The notes: a model not told the origin generated them from the sequence alone. A stretch of DNA of 64,000 bases from Bin25 sp965221765 (GCA_965221765.1 OZ244911.1:1178001-1242000), one strand, 5' to 3'; shown: positions 1 to 10,382, numbered from the stretch's first letter. Numbers and translations are program-made.

Positions 1-679
1 TGGCGATCTGACTAAGCGTTATGTGGTTTACCACTTTATATTTTAACCCCGATGATATACCTTCCTTTGGAAAAGCTAATTCATAGTATGGATAATGGGA
101 GGTCATTAATCTTTGTTTAGCTAAGGTTAATGCTACTCTGCTCGTATCACAAGTTATCCACTTTCTTCCATATTGCTCAGCTACATAGGCCGTAGTTCCA
201 CTGCCGCATGTTATATCTAAAACAATATCTCCAGGATCTGTTGTCATTAGCATAGCTCGCTTTATAACCTTTGGGTTCGTTTGAACAACATAAACCATAT
301 TTGAAGAACCACCTAAGTCATTCCATAGATTTGATATTCCTTTAATTGGATAATCTGAAAGCCTCCGAAGATACTGTAGATTATTTCCTGTTATTAACCT
401 TTTTTCTTGATGAAGACGATGAAGTCCATCGACAGTTGTTTTCCAATGATTCTTATTCCCTGGGAAATATTTTTTACCATCAAATTCAACTTCTACGGTT
501 GTGTTTTTACTAAACCCTTCAGAGATTATAGGATCATATCTGAATACTTTCTCCGGATTAAAATTTTTTGGAATACTCTTAGAATATTTTTCACTATTTT
601 CTCCGTATTTAAAATTGTCATTTATTAAATCATCGATAAACTTATAATAAATAATCCCTTTGAAGAACCCAATGCTCAT
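1..679 (-). pseudogene. C-terminal part of a site-specific DNA methyltransferase (Mod), 5' truncated
   Basis: Reading the minus strand gives an uninterrupted frame from an ATG at 679 to the window edge. It contains the AdoMet-binding signature DPGDIVLDITCGSGTTAYVA, followed by EQYGRKWITCDTSRVALTLA. This block is typical of the large adenine methyltransferases that partner a DEAD-box restriction helicase. The upstream part (KKYFPGNKNHWKTTVDGLHRL region) also fits the middle of that family. The N-terminal half, with the DPPY catalytic motif, is absent: past 679 the strand is occupied by the oppositely oriented helicase gene. The C-terminus continues off the left edge. The ATG is probably accidental and the gene a remnant. 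Head-to-head overlap with res suggests a rearrangement near 630-680. Confidence 0.75.
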
Positions 680-3415
680 TGGGATTATGATAGAGATAGA
701 AGAGATTTTAAAATTAAAAATGCAAGAAGACCTGCGGGTTTTTTAAAGGCAACTTCTAATTCCAAAATGTTTGACGACCTAGGGGTGTTTATTGAAATAG
801 ATTCAGTGAATCAGATAAGGCCAAGAGTTAATAAATGGAGAAAATCTGGATACTCTGGCATTAACGGGTCTTACTCAACGATTATTAGAACACTGGCATG
901 ATTCAGCAGAAAGAAAATATCGCAGATTCTTTTTTTGTCAACTTGAAGCAATTGAAACTTTAATATGGCTAACCGAAGCTCCCTCAGCACAAAAAGTTGG
1001 AATAAATATTCAAGGAGACGGCGGCGACTTTGAAAGATGGTGTAGCAAAATGGCTACTGGTTCTAGTAAAACAATCATAATGTCAATGATAATTGCATGG
1101 GATTTTCTAAATAAAGTTTTATATCCCAAAGATTCTAGATTCAGTAAATATGCTCTTGTAGTGGCTCCAGGATTAACAGTGAAAAGTCGTTTGCAGGTAC
1201 CAGACCCCACTAACAAGCAAAATTATTATAAAGAATTCAACATAGTCCCGTCTTCTCTGATGGATAAACTACGCCAAGGAAAAGTTGTGATTAATAACTG
1301 GCATTCACTTGCTTGGGATACTCAAGAAAAAATTAATTCTAAAGTAGTTAGGGGACAGTTAAGATCAGTAGACAAAAGACAAAGAATGGAAATTAGTAGC
1401 GAAGCCTATGTCCGTCAAGTTTTAGGTGAAATGAGTAATGCAAAGAATATCATTGTATTAAACGATGAAGCACATCATGCATGGAGAGTAAATATTGATG
1501 CTACTAGAAAGTACAAAAGAGTTGGATCAGATAAGGATAGTGCTGAAGAGGCTACAGTATGGATAGGAGGTCTTGATCGTATCCATAAACAAAGAAAAAT
1601 TTTGAGATGTTTTGATTTAACTGCAACCCCTTTTACTCCATCAGGAAAAAAATCTGGTCAAGAATCATTGTTTACATGGATTGTTTCTGATTTTGGATTG
1701 AATGATGCGATAGAATCAGGACTCGTTAAAACTCCGAGAGTAGTTATCAGAGACAATAGTGAAAGAACAAAAGAGTTAAAATCAAGACTCTATCATATCT
1801 ACGCAGATGACGAAGTTAAAGATGACATTAATAGAAAGGCTAAAAAAACAGAGCCTTTGCCAGATTTGTTGAATAACGCATATTATTTATTAGGTAATGA
1901 TTGGTTAGAAACAAAATGCAAGTGGGAAAAAGCTGGTCACAAGGTTCCTCCTGTCATGATAACTGTAGCAAATAGAACTGAAACCTCTTGCAGAATAAAA
2001 TATGCCTTTGACCAAAACAAAATATTAATTACTGAGTTGTGTGCTCCTGAGAAAACTCTTCAAATAGACAGTAAGATTTTATCGCAAGCTGAATCAGAGT
2101 CTGAAGCTATTGAACTAGACGAAAAAGCAACTACGAAAATGACCAAAAAAGAAGTAGCAGAATTACTACGTAAAACAGTGGATAGAGTTGGAATTGAGGG
2201 GCAACTTGGTGAACAAATTCAAAATGTTATATCTGTTGGCATGTTGTCAGAAGGTTGGGATGCAAAAACTGTAACACATATTATGGGATTACGAGCATTT
2301 TCAAGCCAACTATTATGCGAACAGGTCGTTGGTCGTGGACTAAGGAGAGTCAGTTATGATATTGGCGATGACGGTTTTTTCGAACCGGAATATGTAAATA
2401 TTTTTGGAATTCCATTCACCTTTCTCCCTCATGAAGGTGGAGAAGAGACTCCCCCTCCAAAGCCGAAAACAAAAATTGAACCCATTAAAGAAAGAATTCA
2501 ACATAAAATTGTTTTTCCAAACATTGTTCGAATTGATTACATATACAAACCGCAGTTAAAATTAAGTTGGAAAAATGTTAAAGTTCTTGAAATTTACCCT
2601 CATAAATCAATCACAAAAGCAGAATTAGAGGCGATTATCAGTGGAAAGGCTAATCCAAAAGTTAAATCTGCTATAGGGTTAGAACAAATCGATCAAGAGA
2701 CGAGAATACAAACTATAATTTTTAAAATATCATCTTCAATTTATAATTCTGAGAAAAAACCTCTTGGAAAGGTCGTAAAGAAGTATTTCTCGGGCAATTG
2801 GTTAGGATCGTTGAAGAATTTATTGAATCAGGAAAAATTAAAATTAAAGACGAATATTCCAACCAAAGTGATTATAGGAAGAAAGTCTTAATCATCCTAA
2901 ATATGAATAGGATAATAAAACATATCTGGTCTGAGATTCGATTTGAAAACATTGAAATATTAACACCTGTGTTTGACAAAGAAAAACCGATTCGTACAAC
3001 TTCTGACGTAAAAACTTGGTATACTAGTAAAAAGTGTGAGCGAGTTAAAAAATCACACATAAGTCATTGCGTTTATGATAGTGATTGGGAGGAGTTTGCC
3101 AGTAGGGTGTTTGATAACTCGGGTTTGGTAGATTCCTATGTAAAAAACGATCATCTTGGATTTGTTATCCACCATAATTTCAATGGGGTCATAAGAAAAT
3201 ATTACCCCGATTTTATTCTAAAATTAACTAATCAAAAATTCCTAGTTCTTGAAATTAAAGGTGTAGATAGTTTGCAAAACCAAGCGAAGAGAGAGTATTT
3301 AGATAAGTGGGTTCAAGCTGTTAATAATCAAGGTGGGTTTGGCAGATGGTCTTGGGATGTTTCATTTAACCCAAGCGATATTAAAAGTAAAGTTGAAAAA
3401 CATTTTATTCAATGA
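629..3415 (+). pseudogene. Type III-like restriction helicase-nuclease (Res), two frameshifts
   Basis: Three frames join into about 925 residues. The first (629 to about 863) begins INNPFEEPNAHWDYD and reaches NQIRPRVNKWRKSGYSGI; one extra A at 863-864 shifts the frame. The second (to about 2762) carries CSKMATGSSKT (Walker A), NDEAHH (motif II), DLTATPF (motif III) and QVVGRGLRR (motif VI). The third, entered near 2760-2765, carries YVKNDHLGF and PDFILKL...LEIKG, a PD-(D/E)xK nuclease core. This is the SF2 helicase plus nuclease arrangement of restriction proteins that pair with the neighbouring Mod type. No ATG starts the first frame. The Walker A has Ser where Gly is usual (GSSKT for GTGKT). 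The gene is presumably inactive unless the shifts are assembly errors. Confidence 0.8.
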
Positions 3416-3864
3416 AGTCAGACCATTTTGTAATCACTATTAGGAGTTCCTTTAAAAGTCTAAAATTTTCTTCACCTATTTTCAATTGGAGATTAATAGG
3501 GTATCATGCTGAGTAATTTTATTGTTTTGAAACCTACGAAGAAACGTATCTTTTGGTACTTAAGCATATAATCCCCCAATAAATGAACAGTACAGAGTTA
3601 CAGATATAAATATTGCAACTGAGAATTTTAAACTAATTAGAGTTCAGTCCCCAAACACTCTAAACTAGCCTCCAACCTCAAAGGATTTGAAGGAATAGCA
3701 CTATATGTCGGAGTTGTTTAATGGAGAAATATAGAGATATTTTTTAAGCCAATTAGTTAATCGTTTACGGTGAGAAGATAGCCTATCTGTGACATCTCAA
3801 ACAATCAAGTGGTTTTGAAAGGATATAATTCTCAAAAAATTAGCCTTTTTAAACTAAAAACTAT
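3416..3864. other. Intergenic stretch without recognisable gene
   Basis: About 450 bp between the broken res gene and the rpsL promoter. All frames are interrupted by stops and no RNA gene or long inverted repeat was seen. It marks the boundary between the decayed restriction locus and the ribosomal supercluster. Confidence 0.5.
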
Positions 3865-3872
3865 TACATTTG
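3865..3872 (+). promoter_or_regulatory. Bacteroidota -7 promoter element before rpsL
   Basis: TACATTTG matches the Bacteroidota -7 consensus TAnnTTTG and lies 35 nt upstream of the rpsL ATG. No clear TTG is present at the expected -33 position. It is the only good promoter seen ahead of the 32-gene run, so it probably drives the leading genes. Confidence 0.55.
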
Positions 3873-3906
3873 CACGCCTCAAAAATAAGGGGGTAGATTA
3901 TCGTTT

Positions 3907-4299
3907 ATGCCAACAATTGCGCAGTTAGTCAGAAAAGGGAGAACCTCGATTGCAAAAAAGAGCAAAGCGGCGGCTTTGGATGCTTGTCCACAGCGTAGAG
4001 GCGTTTGTACGAGAGTATATACGACAACGCCTAAAAAGCCCAATTCAGCCATGCGAAAGGTGGCTCGTGTTCGTCTGACCAATGGGAAGGAAGTCAATGC
4101 TTACATACCAGGTGAAGGACATAATCTTCAAGAACACTCTATCGTACTGGTTAGGGGGGGGCGAGTTAAAGATCTTCCTGGTGTCAGATATCATATTGTA
4201 AGAGGGGCTTTAGATACGGCTGGGGTGGAAGGAAGGCTTCAACGTCGATCTAAGTATGGTACTAAAAGACCTAAAAAAATAGCAAAGCCCAACCAGTGA
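3907..4299 (+). CDS. rpsL: 30S ribosomal protein S12
   Basis: A 130-residue protein of the small-subunit decoding centre. It carries the signatures TTPKKPNSAMRKVARVRL and GGRVKDLPGVRYHIVRG. Both lysines where streptomycin-resistance changes usually occur are wild type. It is the first gene of the fused str-S10-spc-alpha cluster, 10 bp before rpsG. Oddity: an eight-G run at 4154-4161 encodes the Arg-Gly-Gly before RVKDLPG, a slippage-prone tract inside an essential gene. Confidence 0.98.
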   Translation: MPTIAQLVRKGRTSIAKKSKAAALDACPQRRGVCTRVYTTTPKKPNSAMRKVARVRLTNGKEVNAYIPGEGHNLQEHSIVLVRGGRVKDLPGVRYHIVRGALDTAGVEGRLQRRSKYGTKRPKKIAKPNQ

Positions 4300-4309
4300 T
4301 AGTATATTC

Positions 4310-4786
4310 ATGAGAAAAAGAAGAGCCAAAAAACGAAAGCTAGCACCCGATCCAAGGTTTAATGATCCGTTGGTGACTCGTTTTGTCAATAATTTGATGC
4401 ATGATGGAAAGAAGTCTGTAGCTTTTTCGTTATTTTATGATGCATTGGATATTGTGGAAGAAAGAAAAGAAGATCAAGAAAAATCCAGCCTTCAAATTTG
4501 GAAAGAGGCCCTTTCGAATGTGATGCCTTATGTTGAAGTTCGAAGTCGAAGAATTGGAGGCGCCACTTTTCAAATTCCGATGCAAATTCGACCCGAAAGA
4601 AAAGTATCATTGGCTATCAAATGGTTAATCACCCATGCACGAGCTCGCAATGAAAAATCCATGGCTTCAAAATTAGCCAATGAAATATTGGTCGCCGCCA
4701 AAGAAGAAGGCAATGCCGTGAAGAAAAGAATGGATACGCATAAAATGGCGGAAGCCAATCGAGCTTTTTCACATTTTAGGTTTTAA
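4310..4786 (+). CDS. rpsG: 30S ribosomal protein S7
   Basis: A 158-residue protein that nucleates assembly of the 30S head and contacts E-site tRNA. It begins MRKRRAKKR and contains VEVRSRRIGGATFQIPMQI, the S7 family signature, with a typical C-terminal helix ending in AFSHFRF. Lies between rpsL and fusA as in the str operon. Confidence 0.97.
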   Translation: MRKRRAKKRKLAPDPRFNDPLVTRFVNNLMHDGKKSVAFSLFYDALDIVEERKEDQEKSSLQIWKEALSNVMPYVEVRSRRIGGATFQIPMQIRPERKVSLAIKWLITHARARNEKSMASKLANEILVAAKEEGNAVKKRMDTHKMAEANRAFSHFRF

Positions 4787-4828
4787 TTCATCATGAGAAG
4801 TAATACGGCATAAAATATTATTTGTATC

Positions 4829-6967
4829 ATGGGAAAAGATCGGGATTTAAAATTGACCAGGAATATTGGGATAACAGCACATATTGATGCTGGAAAAACC
4901 ACCACTACTGAGCGTATTTTATTTTATACGGGCATGAGCCATAAAATAGGGGAAGTACATGATGGGGCGGCTATTATGGATTGGATGGCTCAAGAACAGG
5001 AAAGAGGCATCACCATTACTTCGGCGGCCACGACATGCGCATGGCATTTTCCTACCAAACAAGGTCAATTACTGCCTGATTCACAAAAATTTCATCTCAA
5101 TATTATCGATACTCCTGGACATGTTGATTTTACGGTTGAAGTCAATAGATCCTTAAGAGTACTAGATGGTCTAGTGTTTTTATTTTCTGCTGTTGATGGG
5201 GTAGAGCCTCAGTCTGAAACTAATTGGCGTTTGGCAGATAACTATAAAGTACCGCGAATTGGTTTTGTTAATAAAATGGATCGGCAAGGGGCCAATTTCT
5301 TGGGGGTTTGCAATCAGGTCAAGACCATGCTTAAATCCAATGCCGTTCCAGTGGTATTGAATATCGGTGAAGAAGAAGATTTTAAAGGTATCGTTGATTT
5401 AGTGACCAATCGAGCCATCATTTGGCATGATGAAAATTATGGTTCAACATACGATATCGTGGATGTTCCCCCTTCTATGAGACAAGAAGTTGAAGAGCAT
5501 CGGGCTCAATTGATTGAAGCCGTTGCGGATTATGATGATGGGATTTTAGAAAAGTTTTTTGATAATCCGGATTCTATTACTCCTCAAGAGATTCATACCG
5601 CCTTGAGAGCAGCCACACAAGATATGAGCATTATCCCCATGGTCTGTGGTTCGGCTTTTAAAAATAAAGGAGTCCAATTTTTATTGGATACTGTTTGTCA
5701 GTATTTGCCATCCCCTGAAGATAAAAAAGCGATTGAAGGGGTGAACCCCAATGATGGTCAAGCCGCCTCAAGAGGCCCTACAGTTGAAGAGCCTTTTTCT
5801 GCATTGGCCTTTAAAATTGCTACCGATCCTTTTGTTGGAAGATTAGCCTTTTTTAGAGTGTATTCCGGAAAATTAGATGCAGGGTCTTTTGTATTGAATA
5901 ATCGGACCGGTAAAAAAGAGAGAATCTCTAGGATATACCAAATGCATTCTAATAAACAAAATGCCATCGATACGATTCCAGCGGGTGATATCGGCGCAGC
6001 CGTTGGATTTAAAGATATTAAAACTGGGGATACGTTATCATCAGAAAAATCGCCCATTATTTTAGAAAGCATGGATTTTCCAGATCCGGTGATTGGTATT
6101 TCAGTCGAACCAAAAACCAAAGCCGACATCGATCGATTGGGTATTGCATTGGGGAAATTGGTTGAAGAAGATCCAACCTTCCAAGTTCGAACAGATCAAG
6201 CTTCCGGTCAAACCATTATTTCAGGGATGGGCGAGTTGCATTTGGATATCATTGTCGATAGGCTGAAAAGAGAATTTAAAGTGGATGTCAATCAAGGACG
6301 CCCTCGAGTAGAATACAAAGAAGCCTTGACGACCATGGCTCAACACCGCGAAGTTTACAAAAAACAAACAGGAGGCCGCGGAAAATTTGCTGATATCATT
6401 TTTGACATTGGTCCCACAGAAGAAAATAAAACAGGATTAGAATTTATCAATAATATTAAAGGTGGCAATATTCCTAAAGAGTTTATTCCATCGGTTGAAA
6501 AGGGATTTAAAGAGGCCATGAAAAATGGTCCTTTGGCCGGCTTTGAAATCGATTCCATGCGGGTCGCTCTCAATGATGGTTCATTTCATGTGGTAGATTC
6601 AGATTCTCTCTCTTTTGAACTTTGTGCCAAGCTTGGATTTAGAAATGCTGCACCATTGGCCAAATCAGTGATTATGGAACCCATCATGAAACTAGAAGTA
6701 TTGACTCCTGAAGAAAGCATGGGAGATATTGTTGGAGATTTGAATCGACGTCGGGGTCAAGTGAGTTCAATGGATGATAGAGCGGGGTCTAAAGTGATTA
6801 AAGCCCAAGTGCCATTGGCTGAAATGTTTGGCTATGTCACCACTTTGAGAACGTTATCATCTGGTCGAGCAACTTCGACGATGGAATTTTCTCATTATTC
6901 AGAATTGCCCCCCAGCATTGTTGAAAAGGTGATTGAAGAAGTCAAAGGAAAAGTATTAGCCGTATAA
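4829..6967 (+). CDS. fusA: Translation elongation factor G
   Basis: A 712-residue GTPase that drives ribosomal translocation. GTPase motifs appear in order: G1 AHIDAGKTTTTE, the switch I region QERGITITSAATT, G3 DTPGHVD, G4 NKMD, G5 GSAFKNKG. These are followed by EF-G domains II-V, including GMGELHLDIIVDRLKREF and RAGSKVIKAQVPLAEMFGY. The stop lies 2 nt before the rpsJ ATG. The usual str partner tuf is not present here, as is common in Bacteroidota. Confidence 0.98.
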   Translation: MGKDRDLKLTRNIGITAHIDAGKTTTTERILFYTGMSHKIGEVHDGAAIMDWMAQEQERGITITSAATTCAWHFPTKQGQLLPDSQKFHLNIIDTPGHVDFTVEVNRSLRVLDGLVFLFSAVDGVEPQSETNWRLADNYKVPRIGFVNKMDRQGANFLGVCNQVKTMLKSNAVPVVLNIGEEEDFKGIVDLVTNRAIIWHDENYGSTYDIVDVPPSMRQEVEEHRAQLIEAVADYDDGILEKFFDNPDSITPQEIHTALRAATQDMSIIPMVCGSAFKNKGVQFLLDTVCQYLPSPEDKKAIEGVNPNDGQAASRGPTVEEPFSALAFKIATDPFVGRLAFFRVYSGKLDAGSFVLNNRTGKKERISRIYQMHSNKQNAIDTIPAGDIGAAVGFKDIKTGDTLSSEKSPIILESMDFPDPVIGISVEPKTKADIDRLGIALGKLVEEDPTFQVRTDQASGQTIISGMGELHLDIIVDRLKREFKVDVNQGRPRVEYKEALTTMAQHREVYKKQTGGRGKFADIIFDIGPTEENKTGLEFINNIKGGNIPKEFIPSVEKGFKEAMKNGPLAGFEIDSMRVALNDGSFHVVDSDSLSFELCAKLGFRNAAPLAKSVIMEPIMKLEVLTPEESMGDIVGDLNRRRGQVSSMDDRAGSKVIKAQVPLAEMFGYVTTLRTLSSGRATSTMEFSHYSELPPSIVEKVIEEVKGKVLAV

Positions 6968-6969
6968 TT

Positions 6970-7275
6970 ATGAGTCAACGAATACGAATCAAGTTAAAAT
7001 CGTATGATTATTCATTGGTAGATAAGTCTGCCGATAAAATTGTCAAATCGGTCAAGACCACCGGAGCCATCGTGACGGGCCCTATCCCATTACCGACACA
7101 CAAGAGAATATTTACAGTACTTCGTTCTCCTCATGTCAATAAAAAATCTAGAGAACAGTTTAAACTCTGTTCGTATAAGCGATTGATGGATATTTATAGT
7201 TCTTCATCCAAGACCATCGATGCGTTGATGAAATTAGAACTACCCAGTGGTGTAGAAGTAGAAATAAAAGTATAG
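6970..7275 (+). CDS. rpsJ: 30S ribosomal protein S10
   Basis: A 101-residue protein of the 30S head, which elsewhere also serves in NusB antitermination complexes. It has the family signature GPIPLPTHKRIFTVLRSPHV and the usual length. It begins the S10 block directly after fusA. Confidence 0.97.
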   Translation: MSQRIRIKLKSYDYSLVDKSADKIVKSVKTTGAIVTGPIPLPTHKRIFTVLRSPHVNKKSREQFKLCSYKRLMDIYSSSSKTIDALMKLELPSGVEVEIKV

Positions 7276-7306
7276 GATAAAATTTATATAGAAGCGATTC
7301 ATAAGT

Positions 7307-7924
7307 ATGTCTGGACTCATAGGAAAAAAAATAGGGATGACGAGCGTGTTTAATGCAGAAGGTAAAAATATTCCTTGTACCATTTTGCAAATGGGTCCTT
7401 GCGTTATAACCCAAATCAAGACCATAGAAACCGATGGTTATAATGCCTTGCAATTGGGTTTTGAAGATTTAAAAGAAAAAAAAGTCATCAAGTCTATCAA
7501 AGGACACTTTTCAAAATCTAAAACAAATCCTAAAAGGAAATTAGTAGAATTTAAAAATTTCCCGACCATGCATCAACTAGGCGATCAAATTAACGTTACC
7601 CATTTTGAAGAAGGGGAGTTTGTAGATGTCTCAGCCAAATCAAAAGGAAAGGGGTTTCAAGGAGTCGTCAAAAGACACGGATTTGCTGGCGTAGGAGATG
7701 CTTCTCATGGACAACATAATCGGGAGAGAGCCCCAGGGTCGATTGGTGCTGCATCCGATCCCTCTCGTGTCTTCAAAGGCATGAAAATGGCGGGTCAAAC
7801 AGGTAATCGAAAAGTCAAAGTTTTGAATTTAAAAGTACTTAAAATTTTACCTGAAAGAAATTTGATGGTGCTCAAAGGAGCAGTCCCTGGACATAATAAT
7901 GCTTTTGTTATCGTTAGAAAATGA
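7307..7924 (+). CDS. rplC: 50S ribosomal protein L3
   Basis: A 205-residue assembly-initiating 23S rRNA-binding protein. It begins MSGLIGKKIGMTSVF and contains GFQGVVKRHGF and the extended loop RAPGSIGAASDPSRVFKGMK that reaches toward the peptidyl-transferase centre. Its ATGA end overlaps the rplD start by 4 nt, suggesting translational coupling. Confidence 0.98.
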   Translation: MSGLIGKKIGMTSVFNAEGKNIPCTILQMGPCVITQIKTIETDGYNALQLGFEDLKEKKVIKSIKGHFSKSKTNPKRKLVEFKNFPTMHQLGDQINVTHFEEGEFVDVSAKSKGKGFQGVVKRHGFAGVGDASHGQHNRERAPGSIGAASDPSRVFKGMKMAGQTGNRKVKVLNLKVLKILPERNLMVLKGAVPGHNNAFVIVRK

Positions 7925-8553
7925 TGAAATTAGATGTGTTCACACAAGAGGGAAAAGAAACCCAAAGCACCGTTCGATTAAATAAATCGGTATTTGGTAT
8001 AGAACCTAATCAACATGCTATTTATTTGGATGTCAAAGCGATTCTAGCCAATCATCGGAGAGGAACACATCAAACCAAAGAGCGTGGTGAGATTGTGGGT
8101 AGTAATCGAAAATTAAGAAGACAAAAAGGGACGGGGGCTGCTCGTGTTGGTAGTATTAAAAACCCTATTTTTAGAAAAGGGGGCCGCACTTTTGGTCCTA
8201 AACCCCGGTCGTATGAACAAAAAGTCAATAAGCAACTCAAAAAGTTAGCTCGTAAATCGGCATGGTCTCAAAAAGTCAAAAATAAAGAACTCAAAGTGGT
8301 TGATAAATTTGAATTTAAACAACCCAAAACCAAAGCGTTTATTCAAAGCTTACAAGGTTTGGGATTAGATCAAATAAAAACATTGGTAGTCTTGTCTCAA
8401 CAAAATAAAAATGTGTATTTGGCTTCAAGAAATTTACAAAAAGCTAAAGTTATCGTCAATACAGAACTCAATACCTACGATATCACCGATGCAAAATATA
8501 TTGTTCTAGAACAACAAGCTATTAAACAAATTGAATCAGCTTTAAAATCATGA
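7921..8553 (+). CDS. rplD: 50S ribosomal protein L4
   Basis: A 210-residue exit-tunnel protein. The tunnel-loop region reads KLRRQKGTGAARVGSIKNPI, with typical RKGGRTFGPKPRSY following. It overlaps rplC and rplW by 4 nt each. In E. coli L4 represses its own operon; nothing in this sequence shows the same leader, so regulation here is unknown. Confidence 0.97.
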   Translation: MMKLDVFTQEGKETQSTVRLNKSVFGIEPNQHAIYLDVKAILANHRRGTHQTKERGEIVGSNRKLRRQKGTGAARVGSIKNPIFRKGGRTFGPKPRSYEQKVNKQLKKLARKSAWSQKVKNKELKVVDKFEFKQPKTKAFIQSLQGLGLDQIKTLVVLSQQNKNVYLASRNLQKAKVIVNTELNTYDITDAKYIVLEQQAIKQIESALKS

Positions 8554-8840
8554 ATATATTGATTGAACCCATTGTGACCGAAAAAGCATCCGATGCTAGC
8601 GAACTAAGGAACTGTTATTCTTTTTTTGTGCATCCTAAAGCCAATAAAATTCAGATAAAAAAAGCTGTTGAAGAGTATTATAATGTTAAAGTTGATAAAG
8701 TTCGCACGATGATTTATGGGATCCAGCGTTTTACAAAATTTACAAAAAAAGGGGTTCAAAGGGGAAAAACTAGTTATACTAAAAAAGCCATGATACAGCT
8801 TGTGGAAGGCGATCAAATTGATTTATATACTAGCATTTAA
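8550..8840 (+). CDS. rplW: 50S ribosomal protein L23
   Basis: A 96-residue protein at the tunnel exit where trigger factor and SRP dock in well-studied bacteria. It has the family opening IEPIVTEKASD and the central VHPKANKIQIKKAVEEYYNV. Confidence 0.96.
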   Translation: MNILIEPIVTEKASDASELRNCYSFFVHPKANKIQIKKAVEEYYNVKVDKVRTMIYGIQRFTKFTKKGVQRGKTSYTKKAMIQLVEGDQIDLYTSI

Positions 8841-8852
8841 TAATGATTGGAG

Positions 8853-9677
8853 ATGCCCATTAGAAAATTAAAACCAATTACAGCTGCCCAGCGATTTCGG
8901 GTTGTCAACGGCTTTGATGCCATTACAACGGATACACCGGAGAAGAGTTTATTGGTTCCCAATAAACGAAGTGGCGGTCGTAATAATACTGGTCGAATGA
9001 CTATTCGCTATAAGGGGGGGGGACATAAACGGAAATACCGAATGATTGATTTTAAAAGAGATAAATTCAATCTTAAAGCAACAGTACAATCTATAGAATA
9101 TGATCCCAACCGAAGTGCATTTATTGCATTAGTCCAATACAATGATGGTGAAAAACGATACGTTATTGCTCAAAATGGGTTAAAAGTCAAACAAAAGATT
9201 GAATCTGGAAAATCGGTATCCCCAAATATCGGAAATGCGATGCATTTGGCAAATATTCCACTGGGCACGGTTATTTGTTGTATCGAATTAAAACCACGTC
9301 AAGGGGCTGTGATCGCTAGGAGTGCAGGATCTTTTGCCCAATTGGTTGCACGCGATGGAAAATATGCGACCATCAAGTTGCCATCGAATGAAACCCGATT
9401 ATTATTGGCCAATTGTATGGCCACTATTGGTGTGGTTTCAAATTCGGACCATCAGTTGCAGATCTCTGGAAAAGCCGGCCGATCTAGATGGCTAGGACGT
9501 CGGCCTCGGACTAGAGGTGTGGCTATGAATCCGGTGGATCATCCCATGGGAGGGGGTGAAGGAAAAGCTTCAGGGGGTCATCCAAGATCTCGAAATGGCA
9601 TTCCTGCCAAGGGTTTTCGTACTCGAAATAAAAAGAAAAAATCCAATCAATTCATTATTGAACGTCGAAGAAAATAA
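8853..9677 (+). CDS. rplB: 50S ribosomal protein L2
   Basis: A 274-residue protein at the peptidyl-transferase region and subunit bridge. I choose ATG 8853 (MPIRKLKPITAAQRF) over an in-frame TTG 6 nt upstream because it matches the family start. The hallmark is MNPVDHPMGGGEGKASGGHP near the C-terminus. Oddity: a nine-G run at 9014-9022 encodes the Gly-Gly-Gly of YKGGGHKRKYR, a very long homopolymer for a low-GC essential gene. Confidence 0.98.
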   Translation: MPIRKLKPITAAQRFRVVNGFDAITTDTPEKSLLVPNKRSGGRNNTGRMTIRYKGGGHKRKYRMIDFKRDKFNLKATVQSIEYDPNRSAFIALVQYNDGEKRYVIAQNGLKVKQKIESGKSVSPNIGNAMHLANIPLGTVICCIELKPRQGAVIARSAGSFAQLVARDGKYATIKLPSNETRLLLANCMATIGVVSNSDHQLQISGKAGRSRWLGRRPRTRGVAMNPVDHPMGGGEGKASGGHPRSRNGIPAKGFRTRNKKKKSNQFIIERRRK

Positions 9678-9683
9678 TTCATT

Positions 9684-9959
9684 ATGCCTAGATCCATAAA
9701 AAAAGGTCCTTTTGTGCATCACTCTTTAGAAAAAAAACTAAAGAAAAATATTGCGGAAAACCGTAGGGAAGTGATTAAAACTTGGTCTCGAGCTTCCTTG
9801 ATTACTCCAGATTTTGTCGGTCAAACCATTGGAGTACATAATGGAAGAAAACATATTCCTATCTATATAACAGAATTTATGGTAGGACATAAACTCGGTG
9901 AGTTTGCTCATACTAGGAATTTTAGAGGGCATATCAGGGGAAATAAAGCTAAAAAGTAA
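9684..9959 (+). CDS. rpsS: 30S ribosomal protein S19
   Basis: A 91-residue protein of the 30S head. It begins MPRSIKKGPFVHHSLEKKL and carries the family signature VHNGRKHIPIYITEFMVGHK. Follows rplB by 6 nt. Confidence 0.97.
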   Translation: MPRSIKKGPFVHHSLEKKLKKNIAENRREVIKTWSRASLITPDFVGQTIGVHNGRKHIPIYITEFMVGHKLGEFAHTRNFRGHIRGNKAKK

Positions 9960-9970
9960 GTCTTTGAGTC

Positions 9971-10378
9971 ATGGGATTAAGAAAGCGAGAAGCCGCTATA
10001 AAACGTAAAGAACAAAAAAAGGATGTCATTACTGTAAAACTCAATAAATGTCCTGTCTCCCCAAGAAAAATGAGATTGGTTGCCGATCAAATACGAGGAC
10101 TTGATGTCAAACAAGCATTCAATATTTTGAAATTCAGTCCCAAAGCCGCAGCCATTAGAGTTGAAAAACTGCTATTGAATGCTTTAAACAGTTGGCAATT
10201 AAAAAATCAAGACAATGATATCGAAGAATTCGATATTAAAATTAAAGAGATTCGAGTAGACGCAGGGGCGATGCAGAAAAGAATACGCTTTGCTTCTAGA
10301 GGTCGTGTTCATCGAATTAGAAAACGGACCAATCATATGACTTTGGTATTGAATGTTCAACCGATTCAATCAACATAA
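9971..10378 (+). CDS. rplV: 50S ribosomal protein L22
   Basis: A 135-residue exit-tunnel protein. CPVSPRKMRLVADQIRGL and the beta-hairpin region RIRFASRGRVHRIRKRTNH identify it. It has a slightly extended basic N-terminus (MGLRKREAAIKRKEQKKD). Confidence 0.96.
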   Translation: MGLRKREAAIKRKEQKKDVITVKLNKCPVSPRKMRLVADQIRGLDVKQAFNILKFSPKAAAIRVEKLLLNALNSWQLKNQDNDIEEFDIKIKEIRVDAGAMQKRIRFASRGRVHRIRKRTNHMTLVLNVQPIQST

Positions 10379-10382
10379 TCAA

